Below are positions 26,178-33,631 of a stretch of DNA of 41,161 nucleotides, piece by piece. The notes under the pieces are model-generated. The model had not been told where the DNA came from, did not search any database, and was given only the letters and a program-made list of their open reading frames with translations. How positions within the stretch are numbered: the first letter of the stretch is position 1; each line of letters starts with the position of its first letter. The translations under genes and the position numbers were made by a program. Source of the DNA: Bacillus sp. SG-1 (GTDB lineage Bacteria; Bacillota; Bacilli; Bacillales; Bacillaceae_B); contig NZ_ABCF01000022.1 in assembly GCF_000181495.1 (NCBI RefSeq), positions 1 through 41,161 on the forward strand, read 5' to 3'.

Positions 26178-26215
26178 TTTTTACCTCCAAATGGTTATTG
26201 GTTCATTCCTATTAC

Positions 26216-26244
26216 ATTTTATCGAAATATGTCAATTATTACAA
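26216..26244 (-). promoter_or_regulatory. Candidate SigA promoter of the amidase gene
   Basis: On the minus strand TTGTAA (26244-26239), a 17-base spacer and TAAAAT (26221-26216) precede the amidase by about 40 bases. A TTGACA overlaps the spacer but lacks a -10 at normal distance. Confidence 0.5.
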
Positions 26245-26296
26245 TCCGTTATGAATAGTATTATGGTTTGAAAATTATTCCAATTTTAATATAAAA

Positions 26297-26320
26297 AAAG
26301 AAAAGGCTGCCCTCTTCTTT
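26297..26320 (-). terminator. Terminator after the LCP gene
   Basis: A 10-bp stem with one wobble (26297-26306 with 26311-26320) directly follows the stop codon and is trailed by TTTT on the minus strand. Confidence 0.75.
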
Positions 26321-26321
26321 T

Positions 26322-27287
26322 TTATAGTAATGTTTCATTCAGTTGTGCGGATATTTCTTTTATAGAGTTCATGTCTGGAACGTAATAGTAAACTCCATCA
26401 ATATAATCATCATATCCTTCTAATTTAAGTAGGTTAAATTCCTCGTCTTTTATCTTAGAATACAGTTTAACAAGGCTTATGAACTTAGAGGGAGGGATAT
26501 TCGTTTTGACGTTGTTACCCAAGTCTTCTAAAATATCATCAGCTTTAGTAATAGTAGAGAAGGAAGTTCCTTTATCAACGATGGCTTTCATTACTTGTTG
26601 TTGTCTCTCATTCCTCCCCAGATCTCCTTTTGGATCTTGTTTCCTCATTCTTACATAGGCAAGTGCTTCATTGCCGTTAAGCTTTTCAGAGCCTTCATAA
26701 AAGGTTTTCCAATTTAAACTCCCAGTCAATTGTGCTGTAAAGGTAAATGGTATATCAACAGTGATACCGCCTAAAGAATCTACAATGTCTTCAAACCCTT
26801 GGAAGTTCGTTGTTATATAATAGTCAATAGGAACATCAATAAATTTATTAATAGCTTCTATTGTAGGCTCTATTCCTCCATAACCATAAGAATGGGCTAT
26901 TTTTGTATCAATTCCAGCAGCTGGAATGTATGTTAATGTATCCCTTGGTATACTAACCATTTTAATATCGTGGGTACCGGGGTTTACTGTTAAAAGAAGA
27001 AGAACATCAGACCGACCTAATCCACCTTTTTGGTTCTCGATCCCAACTAATAATATTGAAAAAGGTTGTTTGGTAATTTCAATTTCCGAACTGTTATTAG
27101 GAAGGTTTGAAGAGTCTAATTCTTGATAAATTTTATTAGTAGTATTTTTGGTATCCTTATAAAGTTTAAATCCGAAAACGGTTAAGCCGGCAGTTCCTGT
27201 TAAAATAATTAATAATAAAATACTGCCAATTATTCGTCTTCTTCGTTTGCGCCTAATGCTCTTTTTTGTAATACGAGAATCGTGCAA
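26322..27287 (-). CDS. LytR-CpsA-Psr (LCP) family wall-polymer ligase
   Basis: Membrane-anchored enzyme of about 321 aa that transfers undecaprenyl-linked polymers to peptidoglycan. The N-terminus is very basic (KKSIRRKRRRR), followed by one membrane segment at about 20-42. The LCP domain spans about 80-235: ILLVGIENQKGGLGRSDVLL, VSIPRDTLTYIP, IDTKIAHSYGYGG, DYYITTNFQGFEDIVDSLGG and AYVRMRKQDPKGDLGRNERQ, including the conserved Arg/Asp residues for pyrophosphate lipid binding. I prefer the TTG at 27287, which has GGGGAT upstream, to the GTG at 27299; the choice is uncertain. It lies next to yvyE, exactly where B. subtilis has yvhJ (tagV), and next to the predicted polymer locus, so it is a good candidate for attaching that polymer. 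Confidence 0.9.
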   Translation of the reverse strand: MHDSRITKKSIRRKRRRRIIGSILLLIILTGTAGLTVFGFKLYKDTKNTTNKIYQELDSSNLPNNSSEIEITKQPFSILLVGIENQKGGLGRSDVLLLLTVNPGTHDIKMVSIPRDTLTYIPAAGIDTKIAHSYGYGGIEPTIEAINKFIDVPIDYYITTNFQGFEDIVDSLGGITVDIPFTFTAQLTGSLNWKTFYEGSEKLNGNEALAYVRMRKQDPKGDLGRNERQQQVMKAIVDKGTSFSTITKADDILEDLGNNVKTNIPPSKFISLVKLYSKIKDEEFNLLKLEGYDDYIDGVYYYVPDMNSIKEISAQLNETLL

Positions 27288-27325
27288 TATTATCCCCACT
27301 TCAACATAATTTCTTTCACCGGTTC

Positions 27326-27354
27326 ATTCTATAATAATTCAATAGTTTCGTAAA
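27326..27354 (-). promoter_or_regulatory. Candidate SigA promoter of the LCP gene
   Basis: On the minus strand TTTACG (27354-27349), 17 bases and TAGAAT (27331-27326). A 9-bp inverted repeat (AATAGTTTC at 27341-27349, GAAACTATT at 27369-27377) overlaps the -35 and spacer and could be an operator or a weak yvyE hairpin. Confidence 0.4.
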
Positions 27355-27395
27355 CCTCAAGTGAAATTGAAACTATTAAGTGTTTTGGTATATAG

Positions 27396-28037
27396 TTATT
27401 TTTTCTTTTCAGCTTCCTCCAAGTATTCTAGTTTTCCCTCTTTAATTTCTCCCTGCCCATTCGTCAGTTCCGTCATCCACTCGACAAATTCCTCTTTTTT
27501 ATCCTCTTCGACATATGTTTCCACTTCGACATAATCTAAATAATAGATTTCCTTTAATGGATACTTCGAAGACCGCACTTCATTCTCCACTTTCCCCAAC
27601 CATGTATAGTCGATTTTTGTCTTCATGACCCGCATGAGCGTTCTTTCGACAATACCCACGGCGTTGAGGCCCTCAGAGACGGATTTTCCGTATGCTCTGA
27701 TTAACCCGCCGGCCCCAAGCTTAATACCGCCGAAATAGCGTGTCACGACGACGACAGTGTCCTTCAGGTCTCTCTTCTTAAGTACTTCGAGCATAGGGAC
27801 ACCTGCTGTTCCGCTCGGCTCACCGTCGTCATTGGCTTTCTGGATGAGGTTTTGTTCACCGATCATATATGCGGAGCAGTTATGGTTGGCACTCCAGTGT
27901 TCTTTTTTGATTTGGTTAATGAATTCTTGCGCTTCTTCTTCCGTTTCGACACGTTTTATGTGGGCAATAAATCTTGAACGTTCAATAGTAATTTCATGTT
28001 CACCGGCTTCTTTTACCGTTAAATACTTTTGCAGCAA
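27396..28037 (-). CDS. yvyE: YvyE/YigZ (IMPACT family) protein
   Basis: A 213-aa cytoplasmic protein of the UPF0029/IMPACT family. The N-terminal domain shows the family core: SRFIAHIKRVETEEEA, HWSANHNCSAY, NDDGEPSGTAGVPML and VVVVTRYFGGIKLGAGGLIR. The C-terminal ferredoxin-like domain (about 140-205) is typical of YigZ. Biochemical function is not settled, and a link to translation or ribosomes has been proposed for the family. The TTG start at 28037 has GAGGAG 8 bases upstream. Its place between degS and an LCP gene matches B. subtilis gene order. Confidence 0.92.
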   Translation of the reverse strand: MLQKYLTVKEAGEHEITIERSRFIAHIKRVETEEEAQEFINQIKKEHWSANHNCSAYMIGEQNLIQKANDDGEPSGTAGVPMLEVLKKRDLKDTVVVVTRYFGGIKLGAGGLIRAYGKSVSEGLNAVGIVERTLMRVMKTKIDYTWLGKVENEVRSSKYPLKEIYYLDYVEVETYVEEDKKEEFVEWMTELTNGQGEIKEGKLEYLEEAEKKK

Positions 28038-28161
28038 AATAAAACTCCTCTCAGAAAGGTTTATCTCTCATTTATATGGGTATTAAATCATGTTTCGACA
28101 AAAATAAAGCTTCCTCCTCATTTTACTATACATAAACCGACAAATCATTATTGAGTGTTTG

Positions 28162-28220
28162 CTTTAGCGCTTTAAACCACTAAGAGGGACAGTCCCTCTT
28201 AGTGGTTTAAAGCGCTAAAG
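28162..28220. repeat. Perfect 59-bp palindrome, GGGAC-A-GTCCC repeat family
   Basis: Arms of 29 bases (28162-28190 and 28192-28220) pair perfectly around one A. The core AGAGGGACAGTCCCTCT plus outer CTTAGTGGTTTA is shared, with small changes, with the elements at 35363-35456. It lies in the 499-base gap between yvyE and degS. Without a T-run on either exit it does not look like a normal terminator. It is more like a dispersed REP-type element. Confidence 0.8.
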
Positions 28221-28277
28221 GTTTATGGGACGGGTAATAATATGTAATGAAATCTTAATATCCGACAAAATGTGACA

Positions 28278-28286
28278 TGGTATAAT
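28278..28286 (+). promoter_or_regulatory. Candidate extended -10 promoter of degSU
   Basis: TGGTATAAT is a perfect extended -10. No convincing -35 is present. It would give a leader of about 245 bases before degS. The gap 28221-28536 otherwise holds AT-rich DNA and a small hairpin (TAGCTGAAAAGCTA near 28450) and no gene I can support. Confidence 0.55.
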
Positions 28287-28536
28287 AGACGTGGATTTGG
28301 TGATATGACTTCTATTTTAAAATATGCCTAGATGAATAAAGGAATTTGAAAAGCAATAGGGAATTTTTAAATTAACATTATATTGATTGAGCATTATATA
28401 GGAATAAAGGTGCGCAGGTTACATAACAGCTGTGGCTTTATAACTATTTTAGCTGAAAAGCTAATTTTTAATTATCCTGAAATAGTAATGCAATAAATTC
28501 CATGTACAATGAACTTGTTACTAGGAGGAGGGTCCC

Positions 28537-29679
28537 GTGTCCATTAAAAAGGTGAACACCAAGATGTTGGATAACATTTTAGAGCAGATGATCGACACGG
28601 TCGGCCGCAGTAAAAATGATGTTTTTGAAATCGGCGAACAGTGTCGACAGGATTATGAATCCATTACTAATGAATTAAAAGTCATAAAAGAATCTGTCTA
28701 CAAGGTCATTCAAGAAGGTGATGAGCTGGAGCGGAAGTCCAGGTTTGCGAGGAAGAGGCTCTCGGAAGTCAGCCAGCACTTTCAAAAGTTTTCCGAGGGG
28801 CAGGTAAGAGAAGCTTATGAGCAAGCCCATGATTTGCAAATGAAGCTTTCTTTAAACAGACAGACGGAAGCCAGGCTGCGGGAAAGGCGGAATGACCTTG
28901 AGAGGCGAATCAGGAATCTTGAGGATACCATCGACCGGGCAGATCAGTTGAACTCCCAAATTACCGTTGTGATGAATTACCTGAGCAGTGACTTGAAGCA
29001 GATGGGCGCTGCCCTTGAAGACGCTAAGGAAAGGCATGACTTTGGTCTTCAGATTATTGAAGCCCAAGAGGATGAACGCAAGAAGCTATCAAGGGAGATT
29101 CACGATGGACCTGCCCAAATGCTGGCTAACGTCCTTCTGAGATCGGATCTGATTGACAGGGTTTACCGGGAGAATGGGCCGATGGCTGCCTTGGGGGAAA
29201 TCAAGGATCTGAAAAAAATGGTCCGTTCCGCCTTATATGAAGTCCGGCGGATCATCTATGACTTAAGGCCAATGGCATTGGATGATTTAGGATTGGTTCC
29301 GACCCTCACAAAATACTTAAGTACCATCGAAGAGTATCATAACAGTACAACTATAAGATTCTTGAACTTGGGGCAGGAAAAAAGGCTGCCATCCAAATAT
29401 GAAGTCGCCTTATTCAGATTGATACAGGAATCCGTTCAAAATGCCCTAAAGCACTCTGGAGCTTCTGAAATTCAAGTGAAATTGGAAATCACCAAAGATA
29501 AAGTGACCGTTATCATTAAAGATAATGGGAAGGGATTCGACACAACACAAAAGAAAAGCGGATCTTTTGGAATCATGGGCATGAAGGAACGGGTAGATAT
29601 CCTTGACGGGGAAATGAGTATTGACTCAAAAACCGGCTCAGGCACCGTCATCCTTGTCCAGGTGCCATTAACAGAATAA
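28537..29679 (+). CDS. degS: Two-component sensor histidine kinase DegS
   Basis: A 380-aa cytoplasmic kinase without membrane segments. Residues 1-170 are the DegS sensor region, mostly coiled coil (about 30-180). The HisKA_3 dimerisation and phosphoacceptor segment is EDERKKLSREIHDGPAQML, with H189 the phosphorylated histidine, the same number as in B. subtilis DegS. The ATPase domain (about 285-378) has ALFRLIQESVQNALKHSG, DNGKGFD and GIMGMKERV. It phosphorylates and dephosphorylates DegU, controlling exoenzymes, competence, motility and biofilm. GTG start with a very strong AGGAGGAGGG. The degU gene follows after 31 bases. Confidence 0.96.
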   Translation: MSIKKVNTKMLDNILEQMIDTVGRSKNDVFEIGEQCRQDYESITNELKVIKESVYKVIQEGDELERKSRFARKRLSEVSQHFQKFSEGQVREAYEQAHDLQMKLSLNRQTEARLRERRNDLERRIRNLEDTIDRADQLNSQITVVMNYLSSDLKQMGAALEDAKERHDFGLQIIEAQEDERKKLSREIHDGPAQMLANVLLRSDLIDRVYRENGPMAALGEIKDLKKMVRSALYEVRRIIYDLRPMALDDLGLVPTLTKYLSTIEEYHNSTTIRFLNLGQEKRLPSKYEVALFRLIQESVQNALKHSGASEIQVKLEITKDKVTVIIKDNGKGFDTTQKKSGSFGIMGMKERVDILDGEMSIDSKTGSGTVILVQVPLTE

Positions 29680-29710
29680 ATTTTTCTCGTACACATAGGG
29701 AGGCGAAATT

Positions 29711-30388
29711 ATGACAACAAATATTGTCATTATAGACGATCATCAGTTATTTCGTGAAGGGGTAAAACGCATCTTAGAATTCGAGCCAACTTTTAATGTA
29801 TTAGCAGAGGGAGATGACGGTTCAGAGGCAATGAGGCTCGTAGAACAACACAATCCTGATGTTGTATTGATGGATATCAATATGCCTGAAAAAAATGGTG
29901 TTGAGGCTACTCAAGAGCTTGTAAATAAGTATCCTGATACAAAGGTCATCATCCTGTCCATCCATGACGATGAAAACTATGTGAGCCACGCATTAAAAAC
30001 AGGGGCTTTAGGATATCTTTTGAAGGAAATGGACTCCGAAGCACTGATTGAGGCGGTTAAGGTGGTAGCTGCTGGTGGATCATATATCCATCCTAAGGTT
30101 ACCCACAACCTAATCAGTGATTACCGCCGTTTGGCAAATACTCAGGAAACAGGCGGATTCAAGCAGACGGAAGTAAGACGCCCGCTGCACCTATTGACCC
30201 GCCGTGAGTGTGAAGTCCTGCAGATGCTAGCTGATGGAAAAAGCAACCGTGGTATTGGTGAAGCTTTGTATATCAGTGAGAAAACTGTTAAGAACCATGT
30301 AAGTAACATCTTGCAAAAAATGAACGTAAACGACCGTACACAAGCCGTTGTGACTGGAATTAAAAATGGCTGGGTGGAAGTTCGATAA
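29711..30388 (+). CDS. degU: Two-component response regulator DegU
   Basis: A 225-aa NarL/LuxR-type regulator. The receiver domain (1-120) has [17 protein letters not shown] with the acidic pair, [13 protein letters not shown] with phosphorylated D55, and LKEMDSEAL after the conserved lysine. The LuxR HTH is at about 158-222 ([20 protein letters not shown]...[13 protein letters not shown]). It forms an operon with degS, and GGGAGGCG precedes the ATG. In B. subtilis DegU controls degradative enzymes, flagella and polymer genes. A strong terminator follows. Bacillus neighbours such as comF or flgM are not next to it here; a chemoreceptor follows instead. Confidence 0.96.
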   Translation: MTTNIVIIDDHQLFREGVKRILEFEPTFNVLAEGDDGSEAMRLVEQHNPDVVLMDINMPEKNGVEATQELVNKYPDTKVIILSIHDDENYVSHALKTGALGYLLKEMDSEALIEAVKVVAAGGSYIHPKVTHNLISDYRRLANTQETGGFKQTEVRRPLHLLTRRECEVLQMLADGKSNRGIGEALYISEKTVKNHVSNILQKMNVNDRTQAVVTGIKNGWVEVR

Positions 30389-30396
30389 AAAATATG

Positions 30397-30434
30397 AGAC
30401 AAGCTCTTGGTTAAAGGGAGCTTGTCTTTTTTTG
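30397..30434 (+). terminator. Terminator after degU
   Basis: A 10-bp stem (30397-30406 with 30418-30427) is followed by a run of seven Ts. Confidence 0.88.
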
Positions 30435-30549
30435 TAAATCATTCCAATTACATTAAGTCTATTCAGTTTTTCCAAAGCCCGACGATAATAACAATAGATG
30501 AAATGCTGGAAATTTCAAATCGAGGCATTCAATTTTATGGAGGTAATTT

Positions 30550-31815
30550 ATGAAACTTAGAAGCTTGCAATTTAAACTGACCCTAAGCCTATCGATTCTA
30601 TTATTTTTTCTGATTTCCATTAGAACTACAATTGTCGGGATATCCAATAAGGTTTTTGAAGACACTCTGTTGATTAATATAAGCTCAGCGGCAGTTACTA
30701 TTTTGGCAGGAGCTGCAATCATTTACTTTTTAATTAAGTATTTTGTGGAAAAGCCCTTGGCAAAGTTAACGGGCATCGCAGCCCTCTTTAAAGAAAATGA
30801 CTTTACACAGCGGGTCAATCTAAAGACAAGGGATCAGTTTGAAGATATAGGAGAGGTTTTTAACCAACTGGCTGACAATATACAGACATTGATTCAGGAG
30901 ATTCAGAATAGTGGTCACCAGGTTGCGTCTTCTTCACAAGAATTATCTGCTACCTCTGAAGAAACATCAACGGCCAGCAAACAAATTTCAGCTACAATGA
31001 ATCAGCAGCTGACTGTAGCTGAAAACCAAGTAGCAAGGGTGGAAGAAAGCAAAAAGGTTATTGATGAATTAGTGGAAGATATTAGAATCATCTCTCAAAG
31101 CACTACGAGTGTGGAACAATTAACAAGCTCCGCTTCTGAAAAAACAAGTATCGGGAGTGAGGAAATTAAACTGGCGTTGGGTCAGCTTAATCTTATAAGC
31201 GACTCGGTCAAGCAACTGTCTTCAACCATGCTTAAACTTGGTGATCACTCCAAACAAATTGGCAATATCATTGGTGTTATAAGAGGTATTTCAGAACAAA
31301 CCAATTTACTTGCCTTAAATGCCGCTATTGAAGCAGCCAGAGCAGGTGAACACGGGAAAGGTTTCTCTGTAGTCGCAAGTGAGGTTCGAAAACTTGCAGA
31401 AGAATCATCGGATTCCTCCCAGAAAATCACTGAATTAATACAAGCAATGCAGGCAGAGACGACACAAGTGCTGAAAACAATGGATACCTCAACGAATGAT
31501 GTTACGTCCGGTATCCAAAAAGTATCAACCTTGAATAAAACATTTTCAGATATCCGAGAAGCGATTGAGAAACTGCGACATGAAATAGGTACGGTTTCTG
31601 CAAAGACCTATGAGATTGAAAACAATACGGGAAAAGTGACAGAATCGGTAGATGCTGTAAGAAGCGTTATGTTGAGCTCCCTTCATAGTATGGAGACCGT
31701 GACGTCTGCTACTGATGAACAGTTGGCTTCTACTGAGGAAGTTTCTACATCAGCGGTATCATTATCCTACTTGGCGGATGATTTGAATAAGTTAATCCAA
31801 AGATTTAAGGTTTAA
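30550..31815 (+). CDS. Methyl-accepting chemotaxis protein without extracytoplasmic sensor domain
   Basis: A 421-aa chemoreceptor. Two membrane segments (about 11-33 and 43-65) are joined by only about ten residues ([10 protein letters not shown]), so no ligand-binding domain exists outside the cell. A HAMP domain follows (about 66-120: [20 protein letters not shown]). The MCP signalling domain (about 140-420) has the hairpin tip [20 protein letters not shown] then [20 protein letters not shown], where it binds CheA and CheW. GGAGG precedes the ATG. It may sense membrane or cytoplasmic state, or work in trans with another sensor. It is not obviously tied to degSU or to treR. Confidence 0.92.
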   Translation: MKLRSLQFKLTLSLSILLFFLISIRTTIVGISNKVFEDTLLINISSAAVTILAGAAIIYFLIKYFVEKPLAKLTGIAALFKENDFTQRVNLKTRDQFEDIGEVFNQLADNIQTLIQEIQNSGHQVASSSQELSATSEETSTASKQISATMNQQLTVAENQVARVEESKKVIDELVEDIRIISQSTTSVEQLTSSASEKTSIGSEEIKLALGQLNLISDSVKQLSSTMLKLGDHSKQIGNIIGVIRGISEQTNLLALNAAIEAARAGEHGKGFSVVASEVRKLAEESSDSSQKITELIQAMQAETTQVLKTMDTSTNDVTSGIQKVSTLNKTFSDIREAIEKLRHEIGTVSAKTYEIENNTGKVTESVDAVRSVMLSSLHSMETVTSATDEQLASTEEVSTSAVSLSYLADDLNKLIQRFKV

Positions 31816-31833
31816 CTCTTAAGAAAGATAAAA

Positions 31834-31865
31834 AAACAGGTTGTTCCAATTGGAACAACCTGTTT
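31834..31865 (-). terminator. Terminator of treR, overlapping its stop codon
   Basis: A perfect 32-bp palindrome is followed on the minus strand by seven Ts (complement of the A-run ending at 31836). On the plus strand it lacks a T-run, so it serves treR more than the chemoreceptor gene. Confidence 0.82.
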
Positions 31866-32583
31866 AGTGCTTCCTCCGCGCAAAATCAACAAACCGGAAC
31901 TTATCCAGCCGGTGTCGTGATTCTGTATATTGGAAGAGTGTGGTGTCTTCTAAATGCACGTAGTTTTTCACGACGACTACATGGTCAAAGCCGTCCAGAT
32001 CAAGGTATGAGCGGTCTTCCTCTGTACATTCTTCCACGACAATTTCTTTTTTAGCATAGGAAATCGGAAGCTTCAGTTCATTTTCAAGGTATTCATAGAT
32101 GGATTTCTCGCATATTTCTTTGGTCAAAAGAGGAACGCTCTTTTTCAAAAAGTAGTCTTTATCAAGGATGATGCGTTCTCCTTTGATATTGCGGGCCCGG
32201 ACAACTTTCCATACCTCTTCCTCCTGTTGGCAGCCGAGTTGTTTGGCGAGCCTTTTATCAGGCGTGATGAGGCCGAAATCATAGACGATTGTTTGAGATT
32301 CGCCTCCAAGGGAACCTTGAAGTTCCTTGAAACTGACGAGTCCGGAAATTGGAAAGCTCAGCTTGGACATATCCAGTACCAATGACCCTTTGCCGCGTAT
32401 CTTTTGAATGAATCCACGCTGTGAAAGAAGGGTCAGCGCCTTGCGAATGGTTTCCCGCGAAGTCTCATAGAGTTCTGAGAGTTCATTTTCCGAGGGGAGT
32501 GTTTCGTTCGCAGGATAGGTACCGTCCTTGATTTTATCAGCGAGCTCTTGATATATCTGCATATATTTGTTCTTTTTTGTCAT
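31864..32583 (-). CDS. treR: Trehalose operon repressor TreR (GntR/HutC family)
   Basis: A 239-aa regulator. The winged helix at 1-72 has LPSENELSELYETSRETIRKAL and GFIQKIRGKGSLVL. The UTRA ligand domain at about 90-235 ends QYTESRHRLDKFRFVDFARR, as in B. subtilis TreR. Trehalose-6-phosphate is the known inducer of that protein. Two TreR-type operators sit at the treP promoter (37293-37336). The gene is on the same strand as treP and treA but is separated from treA by a lipoprotein gene in the opposite direction and by terminators, so it has its own promoter. GGTGAT lies upstream of the ATG. Confidence 0.92.
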   Translation of the reverse strand: MTKKNKYMQIYQELADKIKDGTYPANETLPSENELSELYETSRETIRKALTLLSQRGFIQKIRGKGSLVLDMSKLSFPISGLVSFKELQGSLGGESQTIVYDFGLITPDKRLAKQLGCQQEEEVWKVVRARNIKGERIILDKDYFLKKSVPLLTKEICEKSIYEYLENELKLPISYAKKEIVVEECTEEDRSYLDLDGFDHVVVVKNYVHLEDTTLFQYTESRHRLDKFRFVDFARRKH

Positions 32584-32598
32584 AATATCACCATATTT

Positions 32599-32627
32599 AT
32601 TCTACCATACTTAGGTATTTTGAATAA
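32599..32627 (-). promoter_or_regulatory. Candidate promoter of treR
   Basis: On the minus strand TTATTC (32627-32622), 17 bases and TAGAAT (32604-32599) with an extended TGG. No TTGTATATACAA operator is seen here, so treR may not be autoregulated by that site. Confidence 0.45.
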
Positions 32628-32631
32628 GAGC

Positions 32632-32661
32632 TTGAGAGTTTTAGGATTTTTCAGGTAAAAT
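32632..32661 (+). promoter_or_regulatory. Candidate SigA promoter of the lipoprotein gene
   Basis: TTGAGA (32632-32637), 18 bases and TAAAAT (32656-32661), about 35 bases before the start. It is back to back with the treR promoter. Confidence 0.55.
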
Positions 32662-32696
32662 GGAGTTATCGCATATTTTAGAAAAGGGTGAAGGAT

Positions 32697-33290
32697 TTGA
32701 CTACACAGCTTTGGAAGAAAATCATGATAGGTCTTGGAGTAAGCAGCCTTTTGTTGGCAGGCTGTAACAATAATGAACAGGGTGCTGAAAATACGGACAA
32801 GCCCGAAGAAACGCAGGAAGAAGCAACGAATCCTCTTGAAGAGCAAACGGCTCAAATCCTGGAGGATGCTGAGAATCTGGAGGAAGCGAAAGATGTTCCC
32901 CAAGAAGAAAAGCAGGCAATCCTGGATGCGTTTAATGAATATATCGAATCATTCAACGATGAAGATGTAGACAGATACTTGGCGACTCTTTCCGATACAC
33001 CGATCAACTTTACACTGGAAGAAGAAGAAGCTGCTGTTAACAATGTCTTCAGCAAACTGGATGTTAGACGTGAAGCTTCCAATGTGAAAATTATCAATTA
33101 CCAAGGGAAGAAAGCGGATGTTTATGCTGACTTGGAAGTCGTGACAAAAGATCCTGACAGTGATAAACAGGCAACAACAAGTGGAAAACAATTGACAATC
33201 TTCCAGAAGACAGATGAAGGCTGGAAAGTATCGATGATTAAAGTGATGAAAAATAAGGATGAATCAGAATCTGCTTCTGATTCTGAATAA
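32697..33290 (+). CDS. Predicted lipoprotein with NTF2-like domain, function unknown
   Basis: A 197-aa protein. The type II signal peptide has basic residues, a hydrophobic core and lipobox LLLAGC, with Cys at residue 23. An acidic linker follows (about 24-80, Glu-rich, low complexity). Residues about 83-185 have the pattern of a small NTF2/SnoaL-like cone fold (AFNEYIESFNDEDVDRYLATL, then alternating strands to LTIFQKTDEGWKVSMIKVM). The TTG at 32697 is preferred because AAAGGGTGAAGGA precedes it; GTG 32688 has no ribosome site. The end is Ser/Glu/Asp-rich. It sits alone between treR and treA, facing the other way. I do not recognise a specific family member. Confidence 0.75.
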   Translation: MTTQLWKKIMIGLGVSSLLLAGCNNNEQGAENTDKPEETQEEATNPLEEQTAQILEDAENLEEAKDVPQEEKQAILDAFNEYIESFNDEDVDRYLATLSDTPINFTLEEEEAAVNNVFSKLDVRREASNVKIINYQGKKADVYADLEVVTKDPDSDKQATTSGKQLTIFQKTDEGWKVSMIKVMKNKDESESASDSE

Positions 33291-33299
33291 GTTTGAGGA

Positions 33300-33327
33300 G
33301 TACCGGCCCTGTGCTGGTGCTTTTTTT
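33300..33327 (+). terminator. Terminator after the lipoprotein gene
   Basis: An 8-bp stem with two wobbles (33300-33307 with 33313-33320) is followed by seven Ts. Confidence 0.7.
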
Positions 33328-33590
33328 GATGAATTCTTTTTCTAAGTATTGTTGTCATATAAAAACCAACATGATTGAAAAGTCCCTAGTGTCGGATTTT
33401 TTCCCTGCCTACAAGGTTTTTTCTCTCGGAATAGGGAGAGTAGCTCGATATTTCGTGTGAGAGATGTCTATATTTTTCGAAATTCATTTTAATTAGCAAC
33501 AAAGTTTAAAAAAAGAGCCTTGAGAAAGCAGCCTTTTGAAAAAAGTGTGACTGCATACCTATTCGGTGTCTTGTGCCAGGACTTAGCCAT
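33328..33590. other. Intergenic DNA, no gene seen
   Basis: This is the rest of the 341-base gap between the lipoprotein gene and treA. It is AT-rich, with no ORF that has a ribosome site and no repeat I can match elsewhere in the window. Confidence 0.5.
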
Positions 33591-33625
33591 AAAAAAAGAT
33601 ACCCGCTTGTGTGTCAGCGGGTATC
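33591..33625 (-). terminator. Terminator after treA
   Basis: A perfect 10-bp stem (33598-33607 with 33616-33625) directly past the treA stop is followed on the minus strand by seven Ts. Confidence 0.9.
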
Positions 33626-33631
33626 AAAAAG

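Noticed and set aside
28162..28220. Perfect palindrome as a yvyE or degS terminator
   Set aside because: No T-run follows on either strand, and it lies upstream of both genes, not after them.
30460..30500. SigD-type promoter before the chemoreceptor gene
   Set aside because: GACGATAA resembles the SigD -10, but no TAAA lies about 15 bases upstream.
33261..33283. GAATCAGAA...TTCTGATTC inverted repeat at the end of the lipoprotein gene
   Set aside because: It falls in low-complexity coding sequence for Ser/Glu/Asp, and a better terminator follows at 33300-33327.
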